A stretch of 64,000 bases of DNA, taken from positions 1 to 64,000 of the forward strand of contig NZ_NRRY01000002.1 of NCBI RefSeq assembly GCF_016583905.1, written 5' to 3'. The notes beneath the pieces were generated by a model, which saw only the letters and a list, made by a program, of their open reading frames with translations, was not told where the DNA came from and searched no databases. The stretch comes from Lamprobacter modestohalophilus (GTDB lineage: Bacteria > Pseudomonadota > Gammaproteobacteria > Chromatiales > Chromatiaceae). Shown here piece by piece: positions 1 to 8,033 of this stretch. Each line of letters begins with the position of its first letter. Positions within the stretch are counted from its first letter, which is position 1. Made by a program: the position numbers and the translations under genes.

Positions 1-18
1 CGTGATGGCCCGGTCTTT

Positions 19-741
19 GTGAGTCTCTGTCATTGGTCTGCTCCGCTACCTTGGTTGACGATGGGTTCTCATCATCGCTTATTGTGCCCGCTCGGGGTGT
101 GTTGGAGGAGCGGGGCGGACCATTCCATTACCGTTCAGATCAAGAACCGCGCCCACGAACGTCAGGGTGCCGCCGTCACAAACTTCTCCACTACACTGCC
201 GCAGCTCCACGCCGCGCTTGCTCAGGGGCTGCTCAAAGACCCCTACCTCTTCGACTTTCTGACGCTGGACGAACCCTTCCGCGAGCGCGAACTCGAAACC
301 GGGCTGCTGACCCACATTCAGAAATTTCTGATCGAACTCGGACGCGGCTTTGCCTTCGTCGGCCGCCAATATCGGCTGGAGGTCAGCGACCGCGAGTTCT
401 ATCTCGATCTGCTGTTTTTTCACCTGCACCTGCGCTGCTTCGTCGTGGTGGATCTCAAGAAGGGTGACTTCAAGCCCGAATATGCGGGGAAGATGAATTT
501 CTACTGTTCGGTCGTCGACGACCAGCTTCGTCACCAAGAGGACGCGCCAACCATCGGGCTCATCCTGTGTCAGACGAAAGACCGAATCCTCGCGGAATAT
601 GCCCTGCGCGACATTAATAAGCCGATTGGTGTTGCTGACTACGAGCTGACGCGGGCGTTGCCAGCGGAATTGGAGAGCAGCTTGCCGAGTATTGATGATA
701 TTGAGACGGAGCTGTCTTCAAGTATGAAAGATGAAGGTTGA
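19..741 (+). pseudogene. YhcG/DUF1016-type PDDEXK nuclease, C-terminal domain only
   Basis: From about residue 40 the protein matches the C-terminal nuclease domain of the DUF1016 (YhcG) family: QIKNRAHERQG, then KDPYLFDFLTLDE, GFAFVGRQYRLEV, FYLDLLFFHLHLRCFVVVDLK and the closing ADYELTRALPAELESSLPS. The D-E-x-K core is visible as the FYLDLLFFH segment and VVVDLK. Full proteins are about 330-380 residues and carry a separate N-terminal domain; here the first 35 or so residues do not look like it, although the frame stays open to the window edge. I read this as a 5'-damaged gene; a GTG start at 19 is formally possible. Family members often sit near restriction-modification genes, which fits the HsdS remnant next door. 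Confidence 0.65.
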
Positions 742-751
742 AGGTTGAAGG
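733..751 (+). repeat. GAAGGTT heptamer repeat
   Basis: GAAGGTT occurs twice plus a five-base partial copy at the 3' end of the nuclease fragment. Related CCTTCAA motifs in the opposite orientation follow at about 772-795, so the stretch can fold on itself. It lies exactly at the junction between the two decayed defence genes. Confidence 0.7.
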
Positions 752-1000
752 ATGAAAACAGATTGCGCTGACCCTTCAACCCTTATCCTTCAATCTTCAT
801 GCTTCTTCGAGAGGTTCGACCCCTTCGCCGACGCTCCCGGTGCGTTGGAGAAGACACCCATCGCCGAACAACGCCGCATCGTCGCCAAAGTGGACCAACT
901 GATGGCTCTGGTCGACCAACTGGAAGCTCAACTCGACGCCTCCCGCACCAGCGCAGCGAATCTTCTCTCCGCCCTCGTCGCCGAACTCACCGCCGCCTGA
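752..1000 (+). pseudogene. Type I restriction specificity subunit HsdS, C-terminal remnant
   Basis: The 82-residue reading frame carries the conserved last segment of HsdS proteins: PIAEQRRIVAKVDQLMALVD, then a coiled-coil heptad region and LLSALVAELT. In intact HsdS this helix is the distal conserved region that spaces the two target-recognition domains and contacts HsdM. Both recognition domains are absent, as are hsdM and hsdR, so it cannot give a restriction specificity by itself. The first 25 residues, which overlap the repeat region, do not resemble HsdS. Confidence 0.7.
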
Positions 1001-1006
1001 CCGCCC

Positions 1007-1786
1007 ATGCCGCAATTTGAACGCTACCTCGGCATCGACTATTCCGGCGCGCAGACTCCCAGCAGCAGCCTCAAGGGCCTGCGCCTCTACGCAGCGACGC
1101 GCACGGAGCCGCCGGTCGAGATCCCACCGCCGCCGAGCCCGCGCAAGTATTGGACACGCAGCGGCCTCGCGCAGTACCTGGCGGAGCGACTGGCAGAAGA
1201 CCGACCCACACTGGTCGGCATCGATCACGCCTTCTCGTTTCCATTGGCCTATTTCGAGGCTCACCAGCTGCCGCTCGACTGGCCGACCTTCCTCGAAGAC
1301 TTCCAACGGCATTGGCCAACCGATCAGGACATCTATGTCGACTTCGTCCGCGACGGCGATGTCGGCCAAGGGGCGCTGCGTACCGGCAATCCCCGTTGGC
1401 GACGGCTGACGGAGGTGCGTGCCGGCACGGCCAAGTCGGTCTTCCACTTCGACGTCCAGGGTCAGGTTGCCAAGTCCACGCACGCTGGCTTGCCTTGGCT
1501 GCTGTCTCTGCGTCGGCAGCTCGGCGATCGACTGCACTGCTGGCCCTTCGACGGTTGGGAGATCCCGGAAGGTCGGTCAGCGGTGACTGAGGTCTACCCA
1601 GCCCTCTGGAAGCATGACTTCCCCACCGAGGGCGGCACCCCGGATCAGCACGACGCCTATGCCGTCGCCGCCTGGCTTCGTCAAGCCGACCTCGATGATC
1701 GCCTTGCAGGATTCCTCGCACCCTCCCTGACCCCTCCTGACCGCACCAAAGCCGAGATAGAAGGATGGATTCTCGGGGTGGGATAG
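1007..1786 (+). CDS. DUF429-like protein (predicted RNase H-fold)
   Basis: This is a 259-residue soluble protein starting six bases after the HsdS remnant. YLGIDYSGAQTP near the N-terminus, VGIDHAFSFP around residue 70 and the late DAYAVAAWLRQAD helix match the layout of DUF429-type proteins, predicted RNase H-like folds with acidic residues on those strands. Function is unknown. Its position next to restriction remnants suggests it came with the same accessory segment. Unlike its neighbours it looks intact. Confidence 0.55.
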   Translation: MPQFERYLGIDYSGAQTPSSSLKGLRLYAATRTEPPVEIPPPPSPRKYWTRSGLAQYLAERLAEDRPTLVGIDHAFSFPLAYFEAHQLPLDWPTFLEDFQRHWPTDQDIYVDFVRDGDVGQGALRTGNPRWRRLTEVRAGTAKSVFHFDVQGQVAKSTHAGLPWLLSLRRQLGDRLHCWPFDGWEIPEGRSAVTEVYPALWKHDFPTEGGTPDQHDAYAVAAWLRQADLDDRLAGFLAPSLTPPDRTKAEIEGWILGVG

Positions 1787-1827
1787 GCATGATTATCCTG
1801 ACATCTGTATCCATCCGCCGCTGACTC

Positions 1828-1851
1828 GATGTCTGCATTGATGTCTGCATT
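1828..1851 (+). repeat. 12-bp tandem duplication
   Basis: GATGTCTGCATT is present twice head to tail, followed by a partial third copy (GATGCATGATG), in the leader of the antitoxin gene. Confidence 0.7.
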
Positions 1852-1897
1852 GATGCATGATGTCATCATCATCGACGCCAACATCAGGAGCTTCGCC

Positions 1898-2209
1898 ATG
1901 CGTACCACCGTCACAATCGATGACACCTTGTATCAACAGGCGCTCGAACTTGCCGACCCGGACATGGACAAGGCCGAGCTGTTCCGCGAGGCCATCCGTA
2001 CCTTCATTCGCGTGCAAGCCGCACAGCGGCTGGCTGCATTGGGTGGCGCGACGCCCGAGGTGTACACAGATGACGAGGCGGCTCGGCAAATGGTCGCCGT
2101 TCACGACACGCTGACGCTTTCTCGACAGGCATTCACTGACTTCGTGGCCGAATGCGAAGCAGCCAAGGAGCCTACCGAAGCCTTGCGTGCCTTGATGGCG
2201 CGAAACTGA
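1898..2209 (+). CDS. Hybrid antitoxin: VapB-type ribbon-helix-helix with TacA/DUF1778-type tail
   Basis: The ATG at 1898 is preceded by CAGGAG at good spacing. Residues 1-50 ([20 protein letters not shown], then a FREAIRTF helix and RLAALGG) match VapB-type antitoxins that normally pair with PIN-domain toxins. Residues 60-103 ([31 protein letters not shown]) match instead the toxin-binding tail of TacA/DUF1778 antitoxins, which neutralise GNAT acetyltransferase toxins. The next gene, beginning on the base after the stop codon, is the start of a TacT-type GNAT toxin, so the tail fits its partner. Family calls come from motif recognition; the chimera is inferred. Confidence 0.7.
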   Translation: MRTTVTIDDTLYQQALELADPDMDKAELFREAIRTFIRVQAAQRLAALGGATPEVYTDDEAARQMVAVHDTLTLSRQAFTDFVAECEAAKEPTEALRALMARN

Positions 2210-2389
2210 ATGGCGCCACCTATCCAGTTGCTGGATCGCCAGCATCGGCGTGACAGTTTCGATTGCGGCCACCCGTCACTAAACGACTTTTTGCAACGGC
2301 AGGCCGGACAGCAACATCGCCGTGGCTTTGGCAAGACCTATGTCGCACTGGCCGATGATGGACTCAGCGTGATCGGATTTGTAACGTGA
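2210..2389 (+). pseudogene. Truncated TacT-type GNAT toxin
   Basis: The ATG immediately follows the antitoxin stop codon. The 59 residues match the start of TacT-like tRNA-acetylating toxins: the DSFDCGHPSLNDFLQRQA segment, then RRGFGKTYVAL and the first strand ending VIGFVT. Intact toxins are about 160-175 residues; this one stops where the conserved GYYTLS strand should begin, so the acetyl-CoA loop (RxxxG) and catalytic tyrosine region are missing. It cannot acetylate tRNA and is best seen as a broken toxin. Confidence 0.75.
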
Positions 2390-2429
2390 TGCGCCGCTCC
2401 AACTGCGCCAGCGCCTTGCAGTATGTCTT

Positions 2430-3317
2430 TCATACCCCAGTCCAGAACCGATCCAAGGCATCAAACAGCGCCTCCGGCTGCTCCCACTGCGGCAGCCCCA
2501 GATGCGGGGCGAGCGTTTCGTGCTGCCAGTTGGGCTGACGCGAGACCAGGTCGTCGAGTTCTTCAAAGGTGACGTAGGGATCGCGGTCGGCGATCGCCAA
2601 CACCGGTAGCTTGGTCAGGCGGGCGTAGAGCTTGTCGACGGCGTTGCGGGTGAACAGCTGGGTCGAGAGGAAGATCAGCGGTGCGTAGCGGGCGCCTGGC
2701 TGGTGGGAGGTGGCGTAGGCGTAGTCGAGGAACGCCTGCGGTGGCTGGCCGCGGAAGGACTTGCCGAGGTAGTAGCGGATGCTGCGTTTGGAGGCGACCA
2801 GATCATAGAGTCCTTGGCTCCAGAGCGGTGCACCGAGCACGCCATGCAGGCCGCGACCGAGGCCCATCGGCGGTAGCGGCCGGCGGGAGAAGCCGGTGGG
2901 CGAGATCAGCACCAACGAGGCGACGCTGGCCGGCGAGCCGAGTGCAGCGCGCGCGGCGAACTCGGTGCTCAGTGACAGGGCGAGCAGATCCGCCGGCGCT
3001 TGCACCACGTCTTCGAGCAGGACGCGGATGGCGTTGGCATACAGCTCGGCGGAGTAGGGGCGATCGGCGCGCTCGGAATGGCCGAAGCCGGGCAGTTCGA
3101 TGCTGTAGACCGGGCGGTGGCCGGCGTAATGCTCAAAGATCGGTTTGACCTCGTAGCTGCTCGGCGCGGCGTTGATGCTGTGCACCAAGACCAGCGGTCG
3201 ACCCTCGCCCGCTGGGTCATGGTAGTAGGCGATGCGTCCGGCCTGGGCGGTGCGTAGCTCGGCCCGTTGGGCGTTGAGCGCCTCCGGTAAAGGCGGGATC
3301 TGGGGCGATTGGCTCAT
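2430..3317 (-). CDS. Alpha/beta-fold hydrolase
   Basis: A 295-residue protein from the ATG at 3317; upstream in-frame sequence is repeat DNA. The alpha/beta hydrolase core is clear: LVLVHSINAAPSSYEV (oxyanion strand, HS instead of the common HG), VYSIELPGFGHSERAD, then the nucleophile elbow LLALSLSTEFAARAAL. The elbow reads A-L-S-L-S rather than G-x-S-x-G. LPVLAIADRDPYV provides the likely acid; the C-terminal ETLAPHLGLPQWEQP provides a candidate histidine. Substrate unknown. No lipobox or signal peptide, so probably cytoplasmic. Confidence 0.75.
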   Translation of the reverse strand: MSQSPQIPPLPEALNAQRAELRTAQAGRIAYYHDPAGEGRPLVLVHSINAAPSSYEVKPIFEHYAGHRPVYSIELPGFGHSERADRPYSAELYANAIRVLLEDVVQAPADLLALSLSTEFAARAALGSPASVASLVLISPTGFSRRPLPPMGLGRGLHGVLGAPLWSQGLYDLVASKRSIRYYLGKSFRGQPPQAFLDYAYATSHQPGARYAPLIFLSTQLFTRNAVDKLYARLTKLPVLAIADRDPYVTFEELDDLVSRQPNWQHETLAPHLGLPQWEQPEALFDALDRFWTGV

Positions 3318-3343
3318 AAGGTATAGGCGCCTGTGCGCGGTTA

Positions 3344-3371
3344 GCGAGCGGCGAGCGGCGAGCGGCGAGCG
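3344..3371 (+). repeat. GCGAGCG heptamer repeat, four copies
   Basis: Four exact head-to-tail copies of GCGAGCG fill the gap between the hydrolase start codon and the divergent membrane protein gene. It could affect spacing of promoter elements if copy number changes. Confidence 0.85.
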
Positions 3372-3464
3372 TAGGACGGCGCTCAGCGCTGAAGCCCGCG
3401 GCACCAAATCGGTATAGGATACGCGCCTGACCTACGACTGTCCGCGCTGTACGAGGAGAACCGC

Positions 3465-3848
3465 ATGAATCCCGAGAAGGTCGTCTTTGGATTCTTCATC
3501 CTGCTTGCCCTGACGCTGAACTTTGGCTTCGTCTACGGCGAGATCGACAATCCGGATCATCATCATGCGCTCGAGCTTGCTGTGGTGTTGGTGGTGAATC
3601 TGATCGCCACCGTGCTCAAGCTCGGCGATCGTTCTCAGATGGGCGCCGTGCTGCTGGCGACCAGTTTGGTGGCGATCCTGCAGTTGATTGCCGGGGCGGT
3701 GATCTGGACCATCGCCGCGCATGCCTCGGCGGACGGCTTCACCCCAGCCGTGCTGTCCAGTGTCGTCTCGCTTGCCGCGGGCGCCATGGTGGCCAACATC
3801 GTCTCGGTGATCCTGCTGATCATCGAAACCACCATGCTGCGACGCTAA
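3465..3848 (+). CDS. DUF6394-like four-helix membrane protein
   Basis: A 127-residue integral membrane protein with four predicted helices (about residues 6-25, 37-56, 65-90, 97-122). It begins MNPEKVVFGFFILLALTLNF with an AGGAG ribosome site. It resembles small membrane proteins found next to TrkA/RCK potassium channel genes in proteobacteria, and here the channel gene starts 31 bases downstream, so they probably form an operon and may work together. Molecular role unknown. Confidence 0.65.
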   Translation: MNPEKVVFGFFILLALTLNFGFVYGEIDNPDHHHALELAVVLVVNLIATVLKLGDRSQMGAVLLATSLVAILQLIAGAVIWTIAAHASADGFTPAVLSSVVSLAAGAMVANIVSVILLIIETTMLRR

Positions 3849-3879
3849 GCGGCTGAGACGAGAACTCAGCCAGCGGGGT

Positions 3880-5586
3880 TTGCGCTTGGATAGCGTCATC
3901 TTTCTCATCCTCCGGCGCATGCGTGCGCCGCTGCTCACGCTGATCGTGCTCTATTCGGTCGCGATCATCGGGCTCGTGCTGATCCCTGGACAACATCCGG
4001 ACGGTAGCCGCTGGCATCTGAGCATCTTCCATGCCTTCTACTTCGTCAGCTACATGTCGACGACGATCGGCTTTGGTGAGCTGCCGGAGGCATTTAGTGA
4101 TGCGCAGCGCATCTGGGTCACGGTCTGTATCTACGCTACGGTCACCGGCTGGCTGTATTCGGTCGGCTCGATGATCGCGCTGCTGCAGGACAAGGCGCTG
4201 CGCCGGACCATGGAGGAGCACCGTTTTGCCGGCCATGTGCGACGTATCAAGGAGGACTTCTATCTGGTCTGCGGTTATGGGCAGACCGGCAGCGGCCTGG
4301 TGCGGGCGCTGACTGAGCGCAGTCAACGGGCCGTGGTGCTCGACAATAATCCGGAGCGGATCGATCTGCTCAAGCTTGAATCGCTGCAAGAGTTCGTGCC
4401 CGCGCTGCGTGCCGATGTGCGCCGCCCCGATTCTTTGCTCTTGGCTGGGCTACGCAGCCCGTACTGTGCCGGCGTGTTGGCGCTGACCTCATCCAACGAG
4501 GTGAATCTGAAGGTGGCGCTGGCGGCCAAGCTGATGCATCCCGATGCCAAGGTGATTTGCCGCGCGGACTCGCATGATGTCGAGGCCAACATGGCCTCGT
4601 TCGGCACCGACCATATCTATGACCCCTTTGATATCTTCGCCCGCTATCTCAGTACCGCGATCGACTCGCCCTGCCTGACATCCTTGCAGGACTGGCTCGG
4701 CCAGCTGCACAGTTCGATGTTGCCTGAGCCCATCTACCCGCCGGCCGAGGGGCTGTGGATCATCTGTGGCTATGGTCGCTTTGGCAAGGCGCTGTATTCC
4801 CAACTCGCCGCGCAGGGGGTGGAGCTGATTGTGGTCGAGATGGAGCCGGAACGCACCGGCCTGCCGCCGGGGGCTCTGATCAAGGGGCGCGGCACCGAGG
4901 CCGTCACCTTGGAGCAAGCCGATATCCATCGCGCGGTCGGCATCATTGCCGGCACCGATAATGATGCCAACAATCTGTCCATCATCATGACCGCAAAGGA
5001 GCTGAACCCGAACCTGTTCACCGTGGTGCGGGAGAATCAGCTGATGAATGAGGAGCTGTTCCGAGCGGTGGATGCGGATATCCTGATGCATCCGAGCCTG
5101 ATCGTGGCGCAGCGGATTCGTATCCTGCTGAGCGCCCCGCTGCTGACCGAATTCGTGAGTCAGGCAGACAGGGAGCCTGATAGCTGGTCTTGCGAGCTGT
5201 TTAGTCGCATCGTCGCGCTAGCGGACGAACGTCCGCCGATCCTTTGGGAGCTCAAGGTGGGCGAGACCTTCGGGCCGGTTGCCAACCAGCTGACGGGCCA
5301 AGGTCAGGAGCCGAGCTTGCAAGACCTGATCCGCGATCCGCGCAACCGCGATGATCCGTTGGCGGCGATCTGTTTGATGCACACCCGCGGCTCGCACTGC
5401 TGTGTGCTGCCCGACCTCAGCCAGCGCTTACGCGTCGGCGATCAACTGCTACTCTGCGGTCGGCCTGAGGCGCGTGACTGGATGCAGTGGACGCTCAACA
5501 ACCCCGACGTGCTGACCTATGTGGTGACCGGTGTCAGCCTGCCGCGGGGTAGCCTGTGGCGCTGGCTGCAGCGGCGCCAGTCCTGA
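3880..5586 (+). CDS. Potassium channel with two RCK/TrkA-N domains
   Basis: 568 residues from a TTG at 3880; the open frame extends upstream, so the start is uncertain. Two transmembrane helices (about 15-36 and 78-103) flank a pore loop whose filter is TTIGFGE at 61-67, a GFG variant of the usual T-V-G-Y-G-D. Two Rossmann RCK domains follow, opening with LVCGYGQTGSG (about 129) and IICGYGRFGKA (about 290), each able to bind a nucleotide or ion ligand. The C-terminal 130 residues look like a TrkA-C-like module. Likely a ligand-gated K+ channel of the inner membrane. Confidence 0.85.
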   Translation: MRLDSVIFLILRRMRAPLLTLIVLYSVAIIGLVLIPGQHPDGSRWHLSIFHAFYFVSYMSTTIGFGELPEAFSDAQRIWVTVCIYATVTGWLYSVGSMIALLQDKALRRTMEEHRFAGHVRRIKEDFYLVCGYGQTGSGLVRALTERSQRAVVLDNNPERIDLLKLESLQEFVPALRADVRRPDSLLLAGLRSPYCAGVLALTSSNEVNLKVALAAKLMHPDAKVICRADSHDVEANMASFGTDHIYDPFDIFARYLSTAIDSPCLTSLQDWLGQLHSSMLPEPIYPPAEGLWIICGYGRFGKALYSQLAAQGVELIVVEMEPERTGLPPGALIKGRGTEAVTLEQADIHRAVGIIAGTDNDANNLSIIMTAKELNPNLFTVVRENQLMNEELFRAVDADILMHPSLIVAQRIRILLSAPLLTEFVSQADREPDSWSCELFSRIVALADERPPILWELKVGETFGPVANQLTGQGQEPSLQDLIRDPRNRDDPLAAICLMHTRGSHCCVLPDLSQRLRVGDQLLLCGRPEARDWMQWTLNNPDVLTYVVTGVSLPRGSLWRWLQRRQS

Positions 5587-5615
5587 TTGCAACGCATCAC
5601 CGAGAGGTGGCCGGA

Positions 5616-6167
5616 ATGAACGAGCTATTGCAGCGTCTCGATCAAGATCATCGCCGACTCGAGCAGCTGCTTGGGCTGCTCGAGGGGTTGCTCGATGAGT
5701 TTCGCGATGGGCTCGAGCCTGACTACGAGCTGATGTGCGAGCTGATGGAGTACCTGATCGACTATGCCGATCAGGTGCATCATCCCAGCGAAGACCTGAT
5801 CTTTGCCCGCGTACTGGCGCAGCAAGGCCCCGGACACGCGCTGTTGCAGCAGCTGATGCAGCAGCATCAGGGGTTGGGGCAGCTCAACCGGCGATTTAAG
5901 GAATCGCTGGAGGGGATCGTGCACGAGGCGGTGTTGCGCCGTGAGGATGTCGAGCGTCGCGGGCGCGAGCTCATCACGCAACTGCGCGAGCACTTGCGGC
6001 TTGAGGACGAGCAGGCGTTTCCATTAGCCCTGGCCTGTTTGTCGGCGGCTGATTGGGATGAGCTGCTGGCGGCGGCGCCGGATGTGCAGGACCCGGTCTT
6101 TGGGCAGGATGATCCGCTGCGATTTCGGGCGATTCTGCGTCAGCTCAAGGGCTCGCAGGAGGCCTGA
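5616..6167 (+). CDS. Hemerythrin HHE-domain protein
   Basis: 183 residues from the ATG at 5616, after GAGAGGTGG. It is all helical with the HHE pattern of hemerythrin-like proteins: DQDHRRLEQLL (His near residue 10), VHHPSEDLIFARV, QQHQGLGQLNRRF, and EHLRLEDEQAFPLAL. These His/Glu positions can bind a di-iron centre that senses or carries oxygen or nitric oxide. The gene lies 29 bases after the K+ channel stop and is probably co-transcribed with it, hinting at a redox- or gas-related role in that unit. Confidence 0.8.
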   Translation: MNELLQRLDQDHRRLEQLLGLLEGLLDEFRDGLEPDYELMCELMEYLIDYADQVHHPSEDLIFARVLAQQGPGHALLQQLMQQHQGLGQLNRRFKESLEGIVHEAVLRREDVERRGRELITQLREHLRLEDEQAFPLALACLSAADWDELLAAAPDVQDPVFGQDDPLRFRAILRQLKGSQEA

Positions 6168-6318
6168 CAGCCCAGTAGCGCAGCCCCTTGTGGGTTGCGC
6201 AGTGGCTGAGGGCTTTGACGATAATTGCGCAATCCGGTTGAAACCCGGCTCGGCGCGCGCCAATCTGTGGACTTGGTGATAGAGATCAGGGAAAACGCGC
6301 ACAACCCATGGGACCCCG

Positions 6319-7374
6319 ATGAAATATAAGAGCGTCGTCGGCTTTGAACACGACATGTCAGAGCACCTGGGCGTGCTCATGTTGAACCTTGGTACCCCGG
6401 AGGCGCCAACCCCGACGGCCGTCCGCCGTTATTTGGCTGAATTTCTCAAAGATCCGCGTGTTGTCGAGATACCGCGGCCGATCTGGTGGTTGATCCTGCA
6501 TGGGGTGATTTTGCGCGTGCGCCCGAGCCGTTCAGCCAAGGCCTATCAAGCGGTTTGGACCGACAAAGGCTCGCCCCTGCTCGATGTCGCTCGGCGGCAG
6601 GCTGCTGGGCTGCAGCCCCTCCTCAGTGAGCGACTCGGTGGCCGGGTGCATGTCGAGCTTGGTATGCGCTACGGCAAGCCATCGGTGCCCGAGGCCCTCA
6701 GTCGGTTGAAGAGCCTGAACGTGCGTCGGTTGCTGGTACTGCCGCTGTATCCCCAATACTCGGCCACCACCACGGCCTCGACCTTCGATGCGGTCACCAA
6801 TGAGCTGACCACATGGCGTTGGCTGCCCGAGCTGCGCTTTATCAACCATTACCATGACGAGCCAGGCTACATCGACGCGCTGTGCGATAGCATTCGTGCT
6901 GCCAGGGCCGAGCATGGCGAGCCGGAGCGACTGCTGTTCTCGTTCCATGGCATCCCCAAGCGCTACTTCATGGCTGGTGATCCCTACCACTGCCATTGTC
7001 ATAAGACCGCGCGCCTGGTCGCCGAGCGCCTGGGGCTAGAGGATGACCGCTGGATGGTCTCGTTCCAGTCGCGGGTGGGTCGCGATGAGTGGCTGCAGCC
7101 CTACACCGACGAGACGCTGAAGCTCTGGGGGGCGGATGGCGTCGAGAGCGTGCATGTGATCGCGCCTGGGTTTTCGGCGGATTGCCTGGAGACCCTGGAG
7201 GAGATCGATGTCGAGAATCGCGGTTACTTTATCGATGCCGGTGGTAAGGAGTATCACTACATCCCCTGCCTGAACGATGATCCGGCGCATCTGGAGATGC
7301 TGGCCGGACTGATCGAACGGCATTGCGGCGGTTGGCCGGAGGTCGAACGGCTTGCTCGGGCCGAGGCGGCCTGA
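6319..7374 (+). CDS. hemH: Ferrochelatase
   Basis: Inserts Fe2+ into protoporphyrin IX, the last step of haem synthesis. The protein shows LGVLMLNLGTPEAPTP at the N-terminus, RVHVELGMRYGKPSVPEAL, the catalytic-histidine motif LLFSFHGIPKRY and the acidic motif DCLETLEEI. Length (351 residues from 6319, or 339 from the ATG at 6355, MSEHLG) fits the bacterial family. Several cysteines (YHCHCHK) are present in the middle region. It appears monocistronic. In a phototroph it sits at the branch between haem and bacteriochlorophyll. Confidence 0.95.
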   Translation: MKYKSVVGFEHDMSEHLGVLMLNLGTPEAPTPTAVRRYLAEFLKDPRVVEIPRPIWWLILHGVILRVRPSRSAKAYQAVWTDKGSPLLDVARRQAAGLQPLLSERLGGRVHVELGMRYGKPSVPEALSRLKSLNVRRLLVLPLYPQYSATTTASTFDAVTNELTTWRWLPELRFINHYHDEPGYIDALCDSIRAARAEHGEPERLLFSFHGIPKRYFMAGDPYHCHCHKTARLVAERLGLEDDRWMVSFQSRVGRDEWLQPYTDETLKLWGADGVESVHVIAPGFSADCLETLEEIDVENRGYFIDAGGKEYHYIPCLNDDPAHLEMLAGLIERHCGGWPEVERLARAEAA

Positions 7375-7473
7375 GGCCAGATCGCCTCGATCTCTCGGCG
7401 CGGCAACATTGCAAACCCGGTTGGCGTCCGCACCTGAATCGGCAGACTAAAGCCGTTACGGAGTTGCCGACCG

Positions 7474-7923
7474 ATGGAACAGCATCCGCTGCCGACCGAG
7501 ATCAACCTGCACCAGAAATCCCGCATCCTCGAGATCGCCTACGACGACGGTGCGCGCTTTCGACTGCCCTGTGAATACCTGCGCGTCTATTCGCCCTCCG
7601 CCGAGGTGCGTGGCCATACGCCCGACCAAGCGAAACTGCAGGTCGGCAAGGAGGAGGTCAACATCACCGATCTGCAGCAGATCGGCAGCTACGCGGTGAA
7701 GATCGTCTTCGACGATAAACACCGCTCTGGCCTCTACGACTGGCAGTACTTGTATAAGCTCGGCCGCGGCTGGCAACCATTGTGGTTGGATTATCTGAGC
7801 CGACTCAGTGATGTTGGCCGCAAGCGCAGCGCGCCGGACCCGTTCGAGGTCTTGCGCGAGCGTGGCGAGGTGCCCTCCGAGCTGCCTGCAGCGAACCAGG
7901 TCAGCCAGCCGTCAGGGGCCTGA
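7474..7923 (+). CDS. DUF971 / GBBH-like N-terminal domain protein
   Basis: 149 residues matching the small DUF971 family: LHQKSRILEIAYDDG, FRLPCEYLRVYSPSAEV, VNITDLQQIGSYAVKIVFDD and SGLYDWQYLYKLGR. The same fold forms the N-terminal domain of gamma-butyrobetaine hydroxylase, and stand-alone members have been linked to iron-sulfur protein assembly. Here the C-terminus is extended by about 30 residues. No partner gene is adjacent. Confidence 0.8.
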   Translation: MEQHPLPTEINLHQKSRILEIAYDDGARFRLPCEYLRVYSPSAEVRGHTPDQAKLQVGKEEVNITDLQQIGSYAVKIVFDDKHRSGLYDWQYLYKLGRGWQPLWLDYLSRLSDVGRKRSAPDPFEVLRERGEVPSELPAANQVSQPSGA

Positions 7924-7931
7924 TGGCGCTG

Positions 7932-8033
7932 TCAGCGCAGCGGAATCTGTTGGACATGCGTGCATTGTGGGTACAAATCGGCAAGCATGCGCACGAGCCG
8001 CGGTGACAGATTGTGATCAAGCAGGAGCCTCAC
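7932..8033 (-). pseudogene. Truncated DUF5615 PIN-like toxin
   Basis: A GTG start overlaps the stop codon of the upstream DUF433 antitoxin (GTGA), the usual arrangement for this pair. The 33 residues read VRLLLDHNLSPRLVRMLADL, then PQCTHVQQIPLR and a stop. This is the recognisable start of DUF5615 proteins, including the first acidic residue of the PIN-like site (LLLDHNLS). Intact members are about 110 residues, so the later acidic residues are gone. Confidence 0.75.

Noticed and set aside
19-741. Complete YhcG nuclease
   Set aside because: Only the C-terminal domain is present; the first 35 residues are unlike the family.
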